A stretch of 64,000 bases of DNA, from assembly GCF_001751365.1 (NCBI RefSeq), contig NZ_LJGT01000037.1, forward strand, positions 372,001 through 436,000, written 5' to 3'. The notes under the pieces are model-generated. The model saw only the letters and a program-made list of their open reading frames with translations. It searched no databases and had not been told where the DNA came from. The DNA is from Streptomyces abyssalis. GTDB taxonomy: Bacteria; Actinomycetota; Actinomycetes; Streptomycetales; Streptomycetaceae. Of this stretch, positions 19,400-28,701 are shown one piece after another. Each line of letters begins with the position of its first letter. Position 1 is the stretch's first letter. A program made the position numbers and the translations under genes.

Positions 19400-20238
19400 G
19401 CCGCCGGTGTCCCCAGCAGGCGCAGCAGCCGTTCCGCCTCCTGCGACACGGCCTCGCGGGCGGGCCCCACATACTTGCGGGAGTCGATGAGCGACGGACT
19501 CTCCGAGAGAGTCCTGCGCACCTCGCCGGTGAACACCGACACAAGGTGGGTCGAGATATTGATCTTCGTCATGCCGGCGGCGACGGCCGCACGCAGCTCC
19601 TCGTCGGGCACCCCCGAGGAACCGTGCAGGACCAGCGGCACGGGAAGCCGCTGCCGCAGTGCCCGGATCAGGTCCTTGTCGAGTACGGCCGTGCGCTCCC
19701 GCATGGCGTGCGAGGAGCCCACCGCGACGGCCAGGGCGTCCACCCGGGTGTCGTGCACGAAGGCGAGTGCCTCCTCCGGATCGGTACGCGCACCGGGTGC
19801 GTGCACTCCGTCCTTGCCGCCCACCTCTCCCAACTCGGCCTCGACGTAGACCTGCTGACTGTGGCACCAGCCGGTCAGTTCCGCCGTTGTGGCGACGTTC
19901 TCCTCGTACGGGAGAACGGACGCGTCGATCATGACCGAGCGCACCCCCGCACCGACGCCCTCCCGCAGCAGGGCGGGATCGGTGACGTGGTCCAGGTGCA
20001 CGGAGACATCCGCCCCCGAGGCGTCCGCGAGCGCGAGGGTGGCGTGCAGCAAGGGCAGCAGACTCCCGTGATACCGGACGCAGTTCTCGCTGATCTGGAG
20101 AATCAGCGGAATGCCCGCGCGCTCCGCCGCGGCGACGAGCGCCTCCGCCGTCTCCAGATGCAGCACGTTGAAGGCAGGCGCGCCGACGCCCGCCGTACGT
20201 GCCGGACCGACGACCGACGCGGTGGGGACAAGGGGCAT
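19396..20238 (-). CDS. class II fructose/tagatose-bisphosphate aldolase-type protein
   Basis: 280 residues, typical of the GatY/KbaY/AgaY group. Features: PAFNVLHLETAEALVAAAE, the zinc-site motif VSVHLDHVTD, the segment YVEAELGEVGGKDG, then LVLHGSSGVPDEEL and the phosphate-site motif KINISTHL. Expected reaction: aldol cleavage of a ketose-1,6-bisphosphate to dihydroxyacetone phosphate and an aldehyde, with tagatose-1,6-bisphosphate likely given the SIS partner. It ends within the DeoR gene's start codon. The ribosome site is weak (GGAGGTCGCAGC). Confidence 0.83.
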   Translation of the reverse strand: MPLVPTASVVGPARTAGVGAPAFNVLHLETAEALVAAAERAGIPLILQISENCVRYHGSLLPLLHATLALADASGADVSVHLDHVTDPALLREGVGAGVRSVMIDASVLPYEENVATTAELTGWCHSQQVYVEAELGEVGGKDGVHAPGARTDPEEALAFVHDTRVDALAVAVGSSHAMRERTAVLDKDLIRALRQRLPVPLVLHGSSGVPDEELRAAVAAGMTKINISTHLVSVFTGEVRRTLSESPSLIDSRKYVGPAREAVSQEAERLLRLLGTPAA

Positions 20239-20305
20239 GCTGCGACCTCCGTCGAGGCGGAAAGGGGAAGCGGGGCGGGAGAACCGGGTGTGCGGGACGA
20301 GCCGG

Positions 20306-21202
20306 TCAGGCGGTGTCCAGCATGACTGAGCGGCTCAGGCTGCGTGGCGCGTCGGGATCGAGGCCGCGGGCCCGCGCCCGGGCCAGCGCCACTCGCTGCA
20401 CCAGCACCAACTCCGCGAGTGGATCGCGCCGTTCGTGGTGCACGAAGGTGCCGCCCGTGCGCGCCACTTCCTGCTCCAGGCCCTCCGGCGGCGGCCCGAA
20501 CTGCCAGGTCACGCGCCCGGGAGCTGCGATGGATATGGGCCCGTGCCGGTACTCCATGGCCGGATAGGACTCGGTCCAGGACTGCGACGCCTCCCGCATC
20601 TTCAGCGCGGCCTCATGAGCGAGGCCGACCGTCCAGGCGCTGCCCAGGAACGTGAACTGCTCGGCTTCCACCCACTCCGCCCGCACCTCGGCGGCCAGCG
20701 CCTCCCCGGCGTCCCGCACAGGGCCGCTGATGTCCTCGCCGAGATGCGCGCGGAGCAGAGCGAGCGCGCTCGTGGCGAACCGCGTCTGCACGACGGACCG
20801 TTCATCCGCGAACGGCAGGGCGACCGTCTCGTCCGAGACGGCGGTGGCCGGGGTGTCCGGGTCGCCGATGAGGGTCACCGTGGGGAGGCGCCCCCGCACC
20901 GCCTCCAGCACGCGGACGACTTCCGTGGTGGTGCCGGATCGGGTGACGGCCAGCACCCGGTCGTAGCCCCGTGCGGCGCCGAGCCGCGCCTCGGATGCCG
21001 CGAAAGCGTCCGTCACCCCCGACCCCGCGCTCTCCCGCAGGGAGGCGTACGCCTGAGCGATGAACCACGACGTGCCGCATCCCACGACGGCCACCCGCTC
21101 CCCGGAACCGGGCAGCGGGGCCGCCGCCGCCATCTGCGCGGCCGAGCGCCATGTCTCCGGCTGGCTGTGCAACTCACGCTCCATGTGCGTGGTTTCGCTC
21201 AT
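20306..21202 (-). CDS. SIS domain sugar isomerase/deaminase (AgaS/GlmS-like)
   Basis: 298 residues with two SIS halves: VAVVGCGTSWFIAQAYASLRE then VLAVTRSGTTTEVVRVLEAV, and in the second half FLGSAWTVGLAHEAALKMREA with MEYRHGPIS. These match amino-sugar phosphate isomerase/deaminases such as AgaS. The ATG is preceded by GGAGAGG. It is first in the operon with the aldolase and DeoR genes, which points to galactosamine-type sugar use. The kinase needed to make tagatose-1,6-bisphosphate and a transporter are not present here. Confidence 0.83.
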   Translation of the reverse strand: MSETTHMERELHSQPETWRSAAQMAAAAPLPGSGERVAVVGCGTSWFIAQAYASLRESAGSGVTDAFAASEARLGAARGYDRVLAVTRSGTTTEVVRVLEAVRGRLPTVTLIGDPDTPATAVSDETVALPFADERSVVQTRFATSALALLRAHLGEDISGPVRDAGEALAAEVRAEWVEAEQFTFLGSAWTVGLAHEAALKMREASQSWTESYPAMEYRHGPISIAAPGRVTWQFGPPPEGLEQEVARTGGTFVHHERRDPLAELVLVQRVALARARARGLDPDAPRSLSRSVMLDTA

Positions 21203-21623
21203 CGGACCCCACCTCTCCGTGCCTCTCCGGCACCTCTGCCGGCCGGCTGCTCGACTCGTGCCCGGCGAGCGCAGGGCCGACGAACAGCGCTGACTGCGCC
21301 AGGCCCCCTGCGCCCACTTCCTATGCGCGCCCTGCGCAAAGTTGCTCTTTCTTCCGCCGTCTCAATCAGTATTGCGCAGTCAGGGCCTGTCGCGCCATCG
21401 CACGTACGAGTGAGGCGCCATGTCCTCTCTTGGCGACCCGCCGCCCCTGGGAAGGCCCGGTGCAACGGATGCCTGCACGGTCCCTGCAGGCCGGGCCTCC
21501 GTGTGGTGCATGCCACGGCGCGGCCCGTGCCCGCCCTGCGGCCCGGGCTTGTGGATTGCGCCGGGTCTCCATAGCATCCTTGGTGTTACATCAGTTGTGT
21601 CAAACGGTCTGAGGACGGGCGTG
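21203..21623. promoter_or_regulatory. divergent promoter region with paired CTGCGCAA / TTGCGCAG sites
   Basis: This 421-bp gap separates the SIS operon from the racemase operon. CTGCGCAA (21332-21339) and its exact inverse TTGCGCAG (21372-21379) are 40 bp apart, close to four helical turns, in a locally A/T-richer stretch about 130-180 bp before the SIS gene. This fits a looped or tandem DeoR operator. A T-rich stretch at 21585-21605 before the racemase gene may hold its promoter. I see no gene here. Confidence 0.45.
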
Positions 21624-22880
21624 ATGGCATCAGCCGCGTCGTACGGCGAGGGCCCGCTTCGCGGCGTACGCGTCGTGGAACTGGCCGGGATCGGGCCCGG
21701 ACCCTTCGCCGCCATGCTGCTGGGGGACCTGGGCGCGGACGTCGTACGCGTCGACCGCCCCGGCGGCGCCGCCCTGGGCATCGACCCGGCACGCGACGTC
21801 ACCAACCGGAACAAGCGTTCCGTCACGCTCGACCTGAAGGACCCGGACGGCCTGGCGACCGCCCTGGACATGGTCGAGCGCGCCGACGTACTGGTGGAAG
21901 GCAACCGCCCAGGAGTCGCCGAACGGCTCGGCGTCGGCCCCGGCCCCTGCATGGAGCGCAATCCCGCGCTCGTGTATGCCCGGATGACCGGCTGGGGCCA
22001 GGACGGCCCTCTCGCTCAGCGCGCCGGACACGACATCGGCTACATCGCCCTGACCGGCGCCCTCGGGATGACCGGTCCCGCCGGGGGGCCGCCGTACGCC
22101 GCCGCCAACCTCCTGGGGGACTACGCCGGAGGTTCGCTCTATCTGGTGATCGGTGTCCTGGCCGCCCTGCAGCACGCACGCACTCCGGACGGACGTGGCC
22201 AGGTCGTCGACGCCGCCATCGTCGACGGCACGAGCCACCTCACAGCCATGATCCACGGAATGCTCGCCGCGGGCGCCTGGCAGGACAGGCGGGGCGCCAA
22301 CCTGCTGGACGGGGGCGCGCCCTTCTACGGCACCTACGAGACGGCGGACGGCGGCTTCATGGCCGTGGGCGCCCTGGAGCCGCAGTTCTACGGGGAGTTC
22401 ACGAGGCTGCTCGGCATCGGGGACGAGGCGCCGGGCCGCGACGATCCGGCGGCCTGGGGAGAGTTGCGCGCCGTCGTGGCCGAGCGCTTCAAGGCCCGCA
22501 CGCGGGACGAGTGGGACGAGGTCTTCCGCGACTCGGACGCCTGCGTCGCACCCGTGCTCTCGCTGCGGGAGGCTCCCCGGCATCCACATCTGGACGCCCG
22601 TGGAACCTTCGTCGAGCAGGGCGGCATCACCCAGCCCGCGCCCGCGCCGCGCTTCTCCGCGACCCCCACCGCCGTCTCGCGCCCGCCCGCGCTGCCCGGC
22701 GCGGACGCCCCCGAGGTGGCGCGCGACTGGCAGCTGCCCGCACTCGCCGGGACCGCCCGTCCCGGCTCCGGCCGTTCCGCGGACACGGGCGGTTCCGCAG
22801 ACTCCGGCCGTTCCGCAGACTCCGCCCGCCCCGTCAGCTCCGCCGAGCCCGCCGACCCCGCCAAGGACAGTGACGCATGA
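21624..22880 (+). CDS. alpha-methylacyl-CoA racemase-like family III enzyme
   Basis: 418 residues from ATG 21624 (GAGGA 8 bp upstream). It carries the racemase signature of the CaiB/BaiF fold: His136 in RAGHDIGYIALTG and Asp166 in NLLGDYAGGS, matching the catalytic His and Asp of bacterial MCR/AMACR. The start GVRVVELAGIGPGPFAAMLL is also typical. It would interconvert 2R- and 2S-methylacyl-CoA so that branched chains can enter beta-oxidation. The last about 40 residues are Ser/Ala/Asp-rich repeats (SGRSADTGGSADSGRSAD). It overlaps the next gene by ATGA and heads a beta-oxidation operon. Confidence 0.85.
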   Translation: MASAASYGEGPLRGVRVVELAGIGPGPFAAMLLGDLGADVVRVDRPGGAALGIDPARDVTNRNKRSVTLDLKDPDGLATALDMVERADVLVEGNRPGVAERLGVGPGPCMERNPALVYARMTGWGQDGPLAQRAGHDIGYIALTGALGMTGPAGGPPYAAANLLGDYAGGSLYLVIGVLAALQHARTPDGRGQVVDAAIVDGTSHLTAMIHGMLAAGAWQDRRGANLLDGGAPFYGTYETADGGFMAVGALEPQFYGEFTRLLGIGDEAPGRDDPAAWGELRAVVAERFKARTRDEWDEVFRDSDACVAPVLSLREAPRHPHLDARGTFVEQGGITQPAPAPRFSATPTAVSRPPALPGADAPEVARDWQLPALAGTARPGSGRSADTGGSADSGRSADSARPVSSAEPADPAKDSDA

Positions 22881-23902
22881 AGATCGCGACGCCCCTCCAG
22901 TACGCCGACAACCCCCGCACGGCGGCCGAAGAGGTCGTGAAGCTGGAGGCCGCCGGCCTCGACGCGGTGTGGGTCGCCGAGGCCTACGGCTTCGACTCGC
23001 CCACCGTCATGGGCTACATCGCCGCACGCACCGAGCGCATGCTCATCGGCGCCGGCATCCTCAACGTCTACTCCCGCACCCCCGCGCTCATCGCCCAGAC
23101 CGGCGCCGGTCTCGACGTCCTCTCCGCGGGGCGCGCCCTGCTGGGCCTCGGTGCCTCCGGGCCGCAGGTCGTCGAGGGCTGGCACGGCAGGGCCTACGAC
23201 AAGCCGCTGGGCCGCACCCGCGAGACCGTGGAACTGTGCCGGCGCATCTGGCGACGGGAGATCATCGACCACCACGGCATCACGGACATGCCGCTGCCCG
23301 CCGAGAAGGGCGGCAAGCTCGGCAAGCCGCTGAAGTTCCTCAACCGCCCGCAGCGGGAGGAGATCCCGATCCACATCGCCTCCCTCGGCCCGGCGAACGT
23401 CCGTATGACCGCCGAGATCGCCGACGGCTGGCTGCCGCATCTCTTCGTCCCCGAGAAGGCCAAGCAGGTGTGGGGCACCGCGCTGGCGGAGGGCACCGCA
23501 CTGCGTGACCCGGAGCGCGGCCCGCTGGAGATCTCCGCGGGCACGCTGCTGGCCGTCGGTGAGGACGCGGCGGCGGTACGGGAGCATGTGCGCCCCCTCA
23601 TCGCGCTCTACATCGGCGGCATGGGGGCGAAGGGGAAGAACTTCTACAACGACGTGGCCCGGGCGTACGGTTATGAAGAGGCGGCCGAGAAGGTGCAGGA
23701 CCTCTACCTCGCGGGGAAGAAGAGGGAGGCGGAGGCCGCGGTTCCCGCCGAGTTCTGCGAGCTCGTCTCCCTCTGCGGCCCCGAGGGATATGTGCGTGAG
23801 CGCATCGAGGCGTTCCGCGAGGCCGGGGTGACGATGCTCAACGTCACGCCGGTCGGGCCCGACCCGGCCAAGCTGATCGAGAAGGTCAAGAGCTGGCTCT
23901 GA
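22877..23902 (+). CDS. LLM class (F420-dependent type) oxidoreductase
   Basis: 341 residues, a luciferase-like TIM barrel: KIATPLQYADNPRTAAEEVV, then GLDAVWVAEAYGFDSPTVMG, LGLGASGPQVVEGWHG and IHIASLGPANVRMTAEIADG. The pattern fits actinobacterial F420-dependent LLM enzymes of the kind found with acyl-CoA genes. Translation is coupled to the racemase (ATGA). Substrate unknown; a redox step on an acyl-CoA or branched intermediate is inferred from the operon. Confidence 0.82.
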   Translation: MKIATPLQYADNPRTAAEEVVKLEAAGLDAVWVAEAYGFDSPTVMGYIAARTERMLIGAGILNVYSRTPALIAQTGAGLDVLSAGRALLGLGASGPQVVEGWHGRAYDKPLGRTRETVELCRRIWRREIIDHHGITDMPLPAEKGGKLGKPLKFLNRPQREEIPIHIASLGPANVRMTAEIADGWLPHLFVPEKAKQVWGTALAEGTALRDPERGPLEISAGTLLAVGEDAAAVREHVRPLIALYIGGMGAKGKNFYNDVARAYGYEEAAEKVQDLYLAGKKREAEAAVPAEFCELVSLCGPEGYVRERIEAFREAGVTMLNVTPVGPDPAKLIEKVKSWL

Positions 23903-24002
23903 CCCGGCCGCCGGCAGGCGGCGGCGCGGGGCGGCCGGCCGCCGTCCCCCGCCACGACGCGGACAGGCGAGACGCGAAAGCCCGAAGGGGAGCACCGATC
24001 AG

Positions 24003-25145
24003 ATGAAGCGCCAGATCTTCACCGAGGACCACGAAGCGTTCCGGCAGACGGTCCGCACCTTCCTCGCCAAGGAGGTGGAGCCGCACTACGAGCAGTGGGA
24101 GAAGGACGGCATCGTCTCCCGCGACGCGTGGCTGTCCGCCGGCCGCCAGGGCCTCCTGGGGCTGGCCGTCCCCGAGGAGTACGGAGGCGGCGGCACCGAC
24201 GACTTCCGCTACGCCGCCGTGCTCGGCGAGGAGTTCGCCCGCGCGGGCGCCGCCGGCATCGCCGTGGGGCTGCACAACGACATCATCGGCCCGTATCTGA
24301 CGTCTCTCGCCACCGGTGAGCAGAAGCGCCGCTGGCTCCCCGGCTTCTGCTCCGGCGAGATCATCACCGCCATCGCGATGACCGAGCCCGGCGCCGGCTC
24401 GGATCTCCAGGGAATCCGCACCACCGCTGAGGACGCCGGCGACCACTGGGTGCTGAACGGCTCCAAGACGTTCATCTCCAACGGCATCCTCGCCGACCTC
24501 GTGATCGTCGTCGCCCGTACGAAGCCCGAGGGCGGCGCCAGGGGCCTCAGCCTCCTCGTCGTCGAGCGTGGCATGGACGGGTTCGAGCGCGGCCGGAACC
24601 TCGACAAGATCGGACAGAAGTCGCAGGACACCGCCGAGCTCTTCTTCAACGACGTCCGCGTGCCGAAGGAGAACCTGCTCGGCGAGCTGCACGGAGCCTT
24701 CGTCCATCTGATGACGAACCTCGCACAGGAGCGGCTGGCCATCGCCGTCGGCGCCATCGCCGGAGCCGAGGAGATCCTGCGGCAGACGACCGGCTATGTG
24801 AAGGAGCGGGAGGCGTTCGGCCGGCCGCTCGCCAGACTCCAGCACGTCCGTTTCGAGATCGCCGAGCTCGCCACGGAGTGCGCCGTGACCCGCGCATTCC
24901 TCGACCGCTGCATCGAGGACCACGCGAAGGGCGAACTGGACGCCGCCCACGCCTCCATGGCCAAGTGGTGGGCGACGGAACTGCAGAAGCGCGTCACGGA
25001 CCGCTGTCTCCAACTGCACGGAGGCTACGGCTACATGAACGAATTCCCCGTCGCCCGTGCCTACACCGACGGACGCATCCAGACCATCTACGGCGGCACG
25101 ACCGAGATCATGAAAGAGATCATCGGCCGTTCGATCCTCGACTGA
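24003..25145 (+). CDS. fadE: acyl-CoA dehydrogenase
   Basis: 380 residues, normal length. FAD and substrate motifs are clear: [34 protein letters not shown] and [20 protein letters not shown]. The likely catalytic base is Glu368 in [14 protein letters not shown], at the site used by short/medium-chain type enzymes. It catalyses the first beta-oxidation step, making trans-2-enoyl-CoA. It starts 100 bp after the LLM gene; GAAGGGGAGC precedes the ATG. Part of the racemase-to-FadB operon. Confidence 0.92.
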   Translation: MKRQIFTEDHEAFRQTVRTFLAKEVEPHYEQWEKDGIVSRDAWLSAGRQGLLGLAVPEEYGGGGTDDFRYAAVLGEEFARAGAAGIAVGLHNDIIGPYLTSLATGEQKRRWLPGFCSGEIITAIAMTEPGAGSDLQGIRTTAEDAGDHWVLNGSKTFISNGILADLVIVVARTKPEGGARGLSLLVVERGMDGFERGRNLDKIGQKSQDTAELFFNDVRVPKENLLGELHGAFVHLMTNLAQERLAIAVGAIAGAEEILRQTTGYVKEREAFGRPLARLQHVRFEIAELATECAVTRAFLDRCIEDHAKGELDAAHASMAKWWATELQKRVTDRCLQLHGGYGYMNEFPVARAYTDGRIQTIYGGTTEIMKEIIGRSILD

Positions 25146-25210
25146 ACAGACCCCTTGCCGGGAGGGGCACCGGACCCGCCCGACCCGTACGCACCGAAAG
25201 GCTGCCGATC

Positions 25211-26425
25211 TTGAGCACCGAAGCCTATCTCTACGACGCCGTCCGCACCCCGCGCGGCCGCGGCAAGGCCAACGGCGCCCTGCACGGGACCAAGCCCATC
25301 GACCTCGTCGTCGGCCTGATCCACGAACTGCGCCGCCGCTTCCCCGACCTGGACCCGGGCGCGATCGACGACATCGTGCTCGGAGTGGTCAGCCCCCTGG
25401 GTGACCAGGGCTCCGACATCGCCAAGACCGCGGCGATCGCCGCCGGACTCCCCGACACCGTCGCCGGAGTCCAGGAGAACCGCTTCTGTGCCTCGGGCCT
25501 CGAAGCGGTCAACCTCGCGGCGATGAAGGTCCGTTCGGGATGGGAGGACCTCGTGCTCGCCGGCGGCGTCGAGTCGATGTCCCGCGTGCCGATGGGCTCC
25601 GACGGAGGCGCCTGGGCCATGGACCCGATGACGAGCCTGGACACCGGCTTCGTGCCGCAGGGCATCGGCGCCGACCTCATCGCCACCATCGAGGGCTACT
25701 CCCGGCGTGACGTGGACGAGTACGCGGCCCGCTCGCAGGAGCTGGCCACCGAGGCGTGGAAGGACGGCCGCTTCGACCGCTCCGTAGTCCCCGTCGTGGA
25801 CCGCAACGGCCTCACCGTCCTCGACCGCGACGAGCACATCCGGCCGGGCACCACCGCCGACTCCCTCGCCGGGCTCAAGCCGTCCTTCAAGGACATCGGC
25901 GAGATGGGCGGCTTCGACGCGGTGGCGCTGCAGAAGTACCACTGGGTGGAGGAGATCGACCACGTCCACCACGCGGGCAACTCCTCCGGCATCGTCGACG
26001 GCAGCGCCCTCGTCGTCGTCGGCAACGCGGAGGCCGGCGAGCGCTACGGGCTGCGGCCGCGCGCACGCATCGTCTCCGCCGCCGTCTCCGGCGCCGACCC
26101 GACCATCATGCTCACCGGTCCGGCGCCCGCCTCCCGAAAGGCGCTGGCGAAGGCCGGGCTGACCGCGGCCGACATGGACCTGGTCGAGATGAACGAGGCC
26201 TTCGCCGCGGTGGTGCTGCGCTTCGCCCGCGACATGGAACTGCCGCTGGAGAAGGTCAACGTCAACGGCGGGGCCATCGCCATGGGCCACCCGCTCGGCG
26301 CGACCGGGGCGATGCTGCTGGGCACCCTCGTGGACGAACTGGAGCGGCGCGAGAAGCGCTACGGCCTGGCCACCCTGTGCGTCGGCGGAGGCATGGGGAG
26401 CGCCACCGTCGTCGAACGGCTCTGA
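25211..26425 (+). CDS. fadA: acetyl-CoA C-acyltransferase (thiolase)
   Basis: 404 residues from a TTG start (25211) with GAAAGG upstream; no ATG or GTG fits the conserved N-terminus [18 protein letters not shown]. Catalytic residues: Cys93 in [12 protein letters not shown], His in [15 protein letters not shown] (about 359), Cys in LCVGGGMG (about 389). It cleaves 3-ketoacyl-CoA to acetyl-CoA plus a shortened acyl-CoA. It sits between the acyl-CoA dehydrogenase and FadB genes, as the thiolytic last step. Confidence 0.92.
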   Translation: MSTEAYLYDAVRTPRGRGKANGALHGTKPIDLVVGLIHELRRRFPDLDPGAIDDIVLGVVSPLGDQGSDIAKTAAIAAGLPDTVAGVQENRFCASGLEAVNLAAMKVRSGWEDLVLAGGVESMSRVPMGSDGGAWAMDPMTSLDTGFVPQGIGADLIATIEGYSRRDVDEYAARSQELATEAWKDGRFDRSVVPVVDRNGLTVLDRDEHIRPGTTADSLAGLKPSFKDIGEMGGFDAVALQKYHWVEEIDHVHHAGNSSGIVDGSALVVVGNAEAGERYGLRPRARIVSAAVSGADPTIMLTGPAPASRKALAKAGLTAADMDLVEMNEAFAAVVLRFARDMELPLEKVNVNGGAIAMGHPLGATGAMLLGTLVDELERREKRYGLATLCVGGGMGSATVVERL

Positions 26426-26511
26426 TTCACGGGCCCGTTCGGGCCTCGCCGCGTCTCCGGCGCCCGCCGCGCCTCCACCGCACCGCTTCACGTACGGAGA
26501 GAAAACCCACC

Positions 26512-28692
26512 ATGTCTGAGTCCACGACCATCCGCTGGGAGCAGGACGAGACCGGCGTCGTCACCCTCGTACTGGACGACCCGGACCAGTCCGCCAACAC
26601 CATGAACGCCGCCTTCAGGGTCTCGCTCGGTGCCGTCGCCGACCGCCTGGAGCGGGAGAACGAGGCGGGCAACGTCCGCGGCGTCATCTTCACCTCGGCG
26701 AAGAAGACCTTCTTCGCGGGCGGCGACCTCCACGACCTCATCAGCGCCCGCCCCGAGGACGCCCAGCAGGTCTTCGAGTCGAGCATGCAGATGAAGCGGG
26801 ACCTGCGCCGCATCGAGACCCTCGGCAAGCCCGTGGTCGCCGCGATCAACGGCGCGGCGCTCGGCGGCGGTTTCGAGATCGCGCTCGCCTGCCACCACCG
26901 CGTCGCCCTCGACGTGAAGGGATCCAAGATCGGCTGTCCTGAGGCCACGCTCGGGCTGCTCCCGGCAGGCGGCGGCGTGACCCGTACGGTCCGGCTGCTC
27001 GGAATCGCCGACGCGCTGCTGAACGTGCTGCTCCAGGGCCAGCAGTACTTCCCTGCCAAGGCCAAGGAGAAGGGCCTCGTGCACGAGGTCGTCGACACCC
27101 CGGAAGCCCTGCTGGCCGCCGCCCGCGCCTTCATCGACGCCAACCCGGAGTCCGTGCAGCCCTGGGACGTGAAGGGCTACAAGATCCCCGGCGGCACCCC
27201 GTCGCATCCGAAGTTCGCCGCCAACCTGCCTGCTTTCCCGGCCAACTTGAGGAAGCAGACCGGCGGCGCTCCCTACCCCGCCCAGCACAACATCCTGGCC
27301 GCCGCAGTCGAGGGTTCCCAGGTCGACTTCGAACTCGCCCAGGTCATCGAGGCCCGCTACTTCGTCGAGCTGGTCACCGGGCAGATCTCGAAGAACATGA
27401 TCCAGGCGTTCTTCTTCGACATGCAGGCCGTCAACGCCGGGCGCAGCCGTCCCAAGGGCGTCGAGCCCCGCACCGTACGGAAGGTCGCCGTCCTCGGCGC
27501 CGGCATGATGGGCGCGGGCATCGCCTACTCCTGTGCGAAGGCCGGCATCGACGTCGTACTCAAGGACGTGTCCCTGGAGGCCGCCGAGAAGGGCAAGAGC
27601 TACTCCGAGGGTCTGCTGGAGAAGGCGCTCAAGCGCGGACGTACGACGGAGGCGAAGCGCGACGAGCTGCTCGCCCGCATCACCCCGGCCGCCGAGCCGC
27701 AGGCCGTCGCGGGCTGCGACGCCGTCATCGAGGCCGTCTTCGAGGACCCGGCGCTCAAGCACAAGGTTTTCCAGGAGATCCAGGACGTCGTCGAGCCGGA
27801 CGCCCTTCTGTGCTCCAACACCTCCACGCTGCCCATCACCGCCCTCGCCGAAGGAGTCGAGCGCCGGCGCGACTTCATCGGGCTGCACTTCTTCTCACCC
27901 GTCGACAAGATGCCGCTGGTGGAGATCATCAAGGGCCGGGCGACGGGGGACGAGGCGCTGGCACGCGCCTTCGACCTGGTGCAGCAGATCAAGAAGACCC
28001 CGATCGTCGTCAACGACTCCCGGGGGTTCTTCACCTCCCGCGTCATCGGCCACTTCATCAACGAGGGCGTCGCGCTCGTCGGCGAGGGCGTGGAGCCCGC
28101 GACCGTCGAGCAGGCCGCCGCGCAGGCCGGCTACCCCGCCAAGGTGCTCTCCCTCATGGACGAGCTGACGCTGACCCTGCCCCGCAAGATCCGCGAGGAG
28201 ACCCGCCGCGGCCTGGAGGCCGAGGGAATCGAGTGGAAGGCACACCCTGCGGACGCGGTCATCGACCGCATGGTCGACGAGTTCGGACGGACGGGCCGAA
28301 GCGGCGGAGCGGGCTTCTACGACTACGGCGAGGACGGCAAGCGCGGCAAGCTCTGGCCGGGCCTGCGCGAGCACTTCAAGAAGGACGCCGATCCCGGCAT
28401 CCCCTTCGAGGACATGCAGGAGCGGATGCTCTTCGCAGAGGCGCTGGACACCGTCCGCCTCTTCGAGGAGGGCGTGCTGACCTCCGTCGCCGACGCCAAC
28501 ATCGGCTCCATCATGGGCATCGGCTTCCCGCCGTGGACCGGCGGCGTGATCCAGTACATCAACGGCTACGAGGGCGGCACCGCCGGCTTCGTAGCCCGGG
28601 CCCGCGAACTCCAGGAGCGCTACGGCGACCGCTTCGCCGTGCCGGACCTGCTGGCGGAGAAGGCCGCCAAGGGCGAGACCTTCAAGGACTGA
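26512..28692 (+). CDS. fadB: FadB-type fusion: enoyl-CoA hydratase / 3-hydroxyacyl-CoA dehydrogenase
   Basis: 726 residues, the usual length. The crotonase domain is at about 1-200 (FAGGDLHDL; ALGGGFEIALACHHRVA; GCPEATLGLLPAGGGVTR, with the hydratase Glu). The NAD-binding dehydrogenase domain starts near 326 (VAVLGAGMMGAGIAYSCAKAG), followed by the substrate motif FIGLHFFSPVDKMPLVEII and the C-terminal helical domains. It hydrates enoyl-CoA and oxidises the product. Start ATG with GGAGAG upstream. Last gene of the beta-oxidation operon; it ends 9 bp before the convergent MerR gene's stop. Confidence 0.93.
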   Translation: MSESTTIRWEQDETGVVTLVLDDPDQSANTMNAAFRVSLGAVADRLERENEAGNVRGVIFTSAKKTFFAGGDLHDLISARPEDAQQVFESSMQMKRDLRRIETLGKPVVAAINGAALGGGFEIALACHHRVALDVKGSKIGCPEATLGLLPAGGGVTRTVRLLGIADALLNVLLQGQQYFPAKAKEKGLVHEVVDTPEALLAAARAFIDANPESVQPWDVKGYKIPGGTPSHPKFAANLPAFPANLRKQTGGAPYPAQHNILAAAVEGSQVDFELAQVIEARYFVELVTGQISKNMIQAFFFDMQAVNAGRSRPKGVEPRTVRKVAVLGAGMMGAGIAYSCAKAGIDVVLKDVSLEAAEKGKSYSEGLLEKALKRGRTTEAKRDELLARITPAAEPQAVAGCDAVIEAVFEDPALKHKVFQEIQDVVEPDALLCSNTSTLPITALAEGVERRRDFIGLHFFSPVDKMPLVEIIKGRATGDEALARAFDLVQQIKKTPIVVNDSRGFFTSRVIGHFINEGVALVGEGVEPATVEQAAAQAGYPAKVLSLMDELTLTLPRKIREETRRGLEAEGIEWKAHPADAVIDRMVDEFGRTGRSGGAGFYDYGEDGKRGKLWPGLREHFKKDADPGIPFEDMQERMLFAEALDTVRLFEEGVLTSVADANIGSIMGIGFPPWTGGVIQYINGYEGGTAGFVARARELQERYGDRFAVPDLLAEKAAKGETFKD

Positions 28693-28701
28693 CCCGGCCT
28701 T

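Noticed and set aside
21585..21610. A FadR-like operator before the racemase gene (TTGGTGTTACATCAGTTGTGTCAA)
   Set aside because: The two halves match poorly when inverted, so I report only the A/T-rich character of the region.
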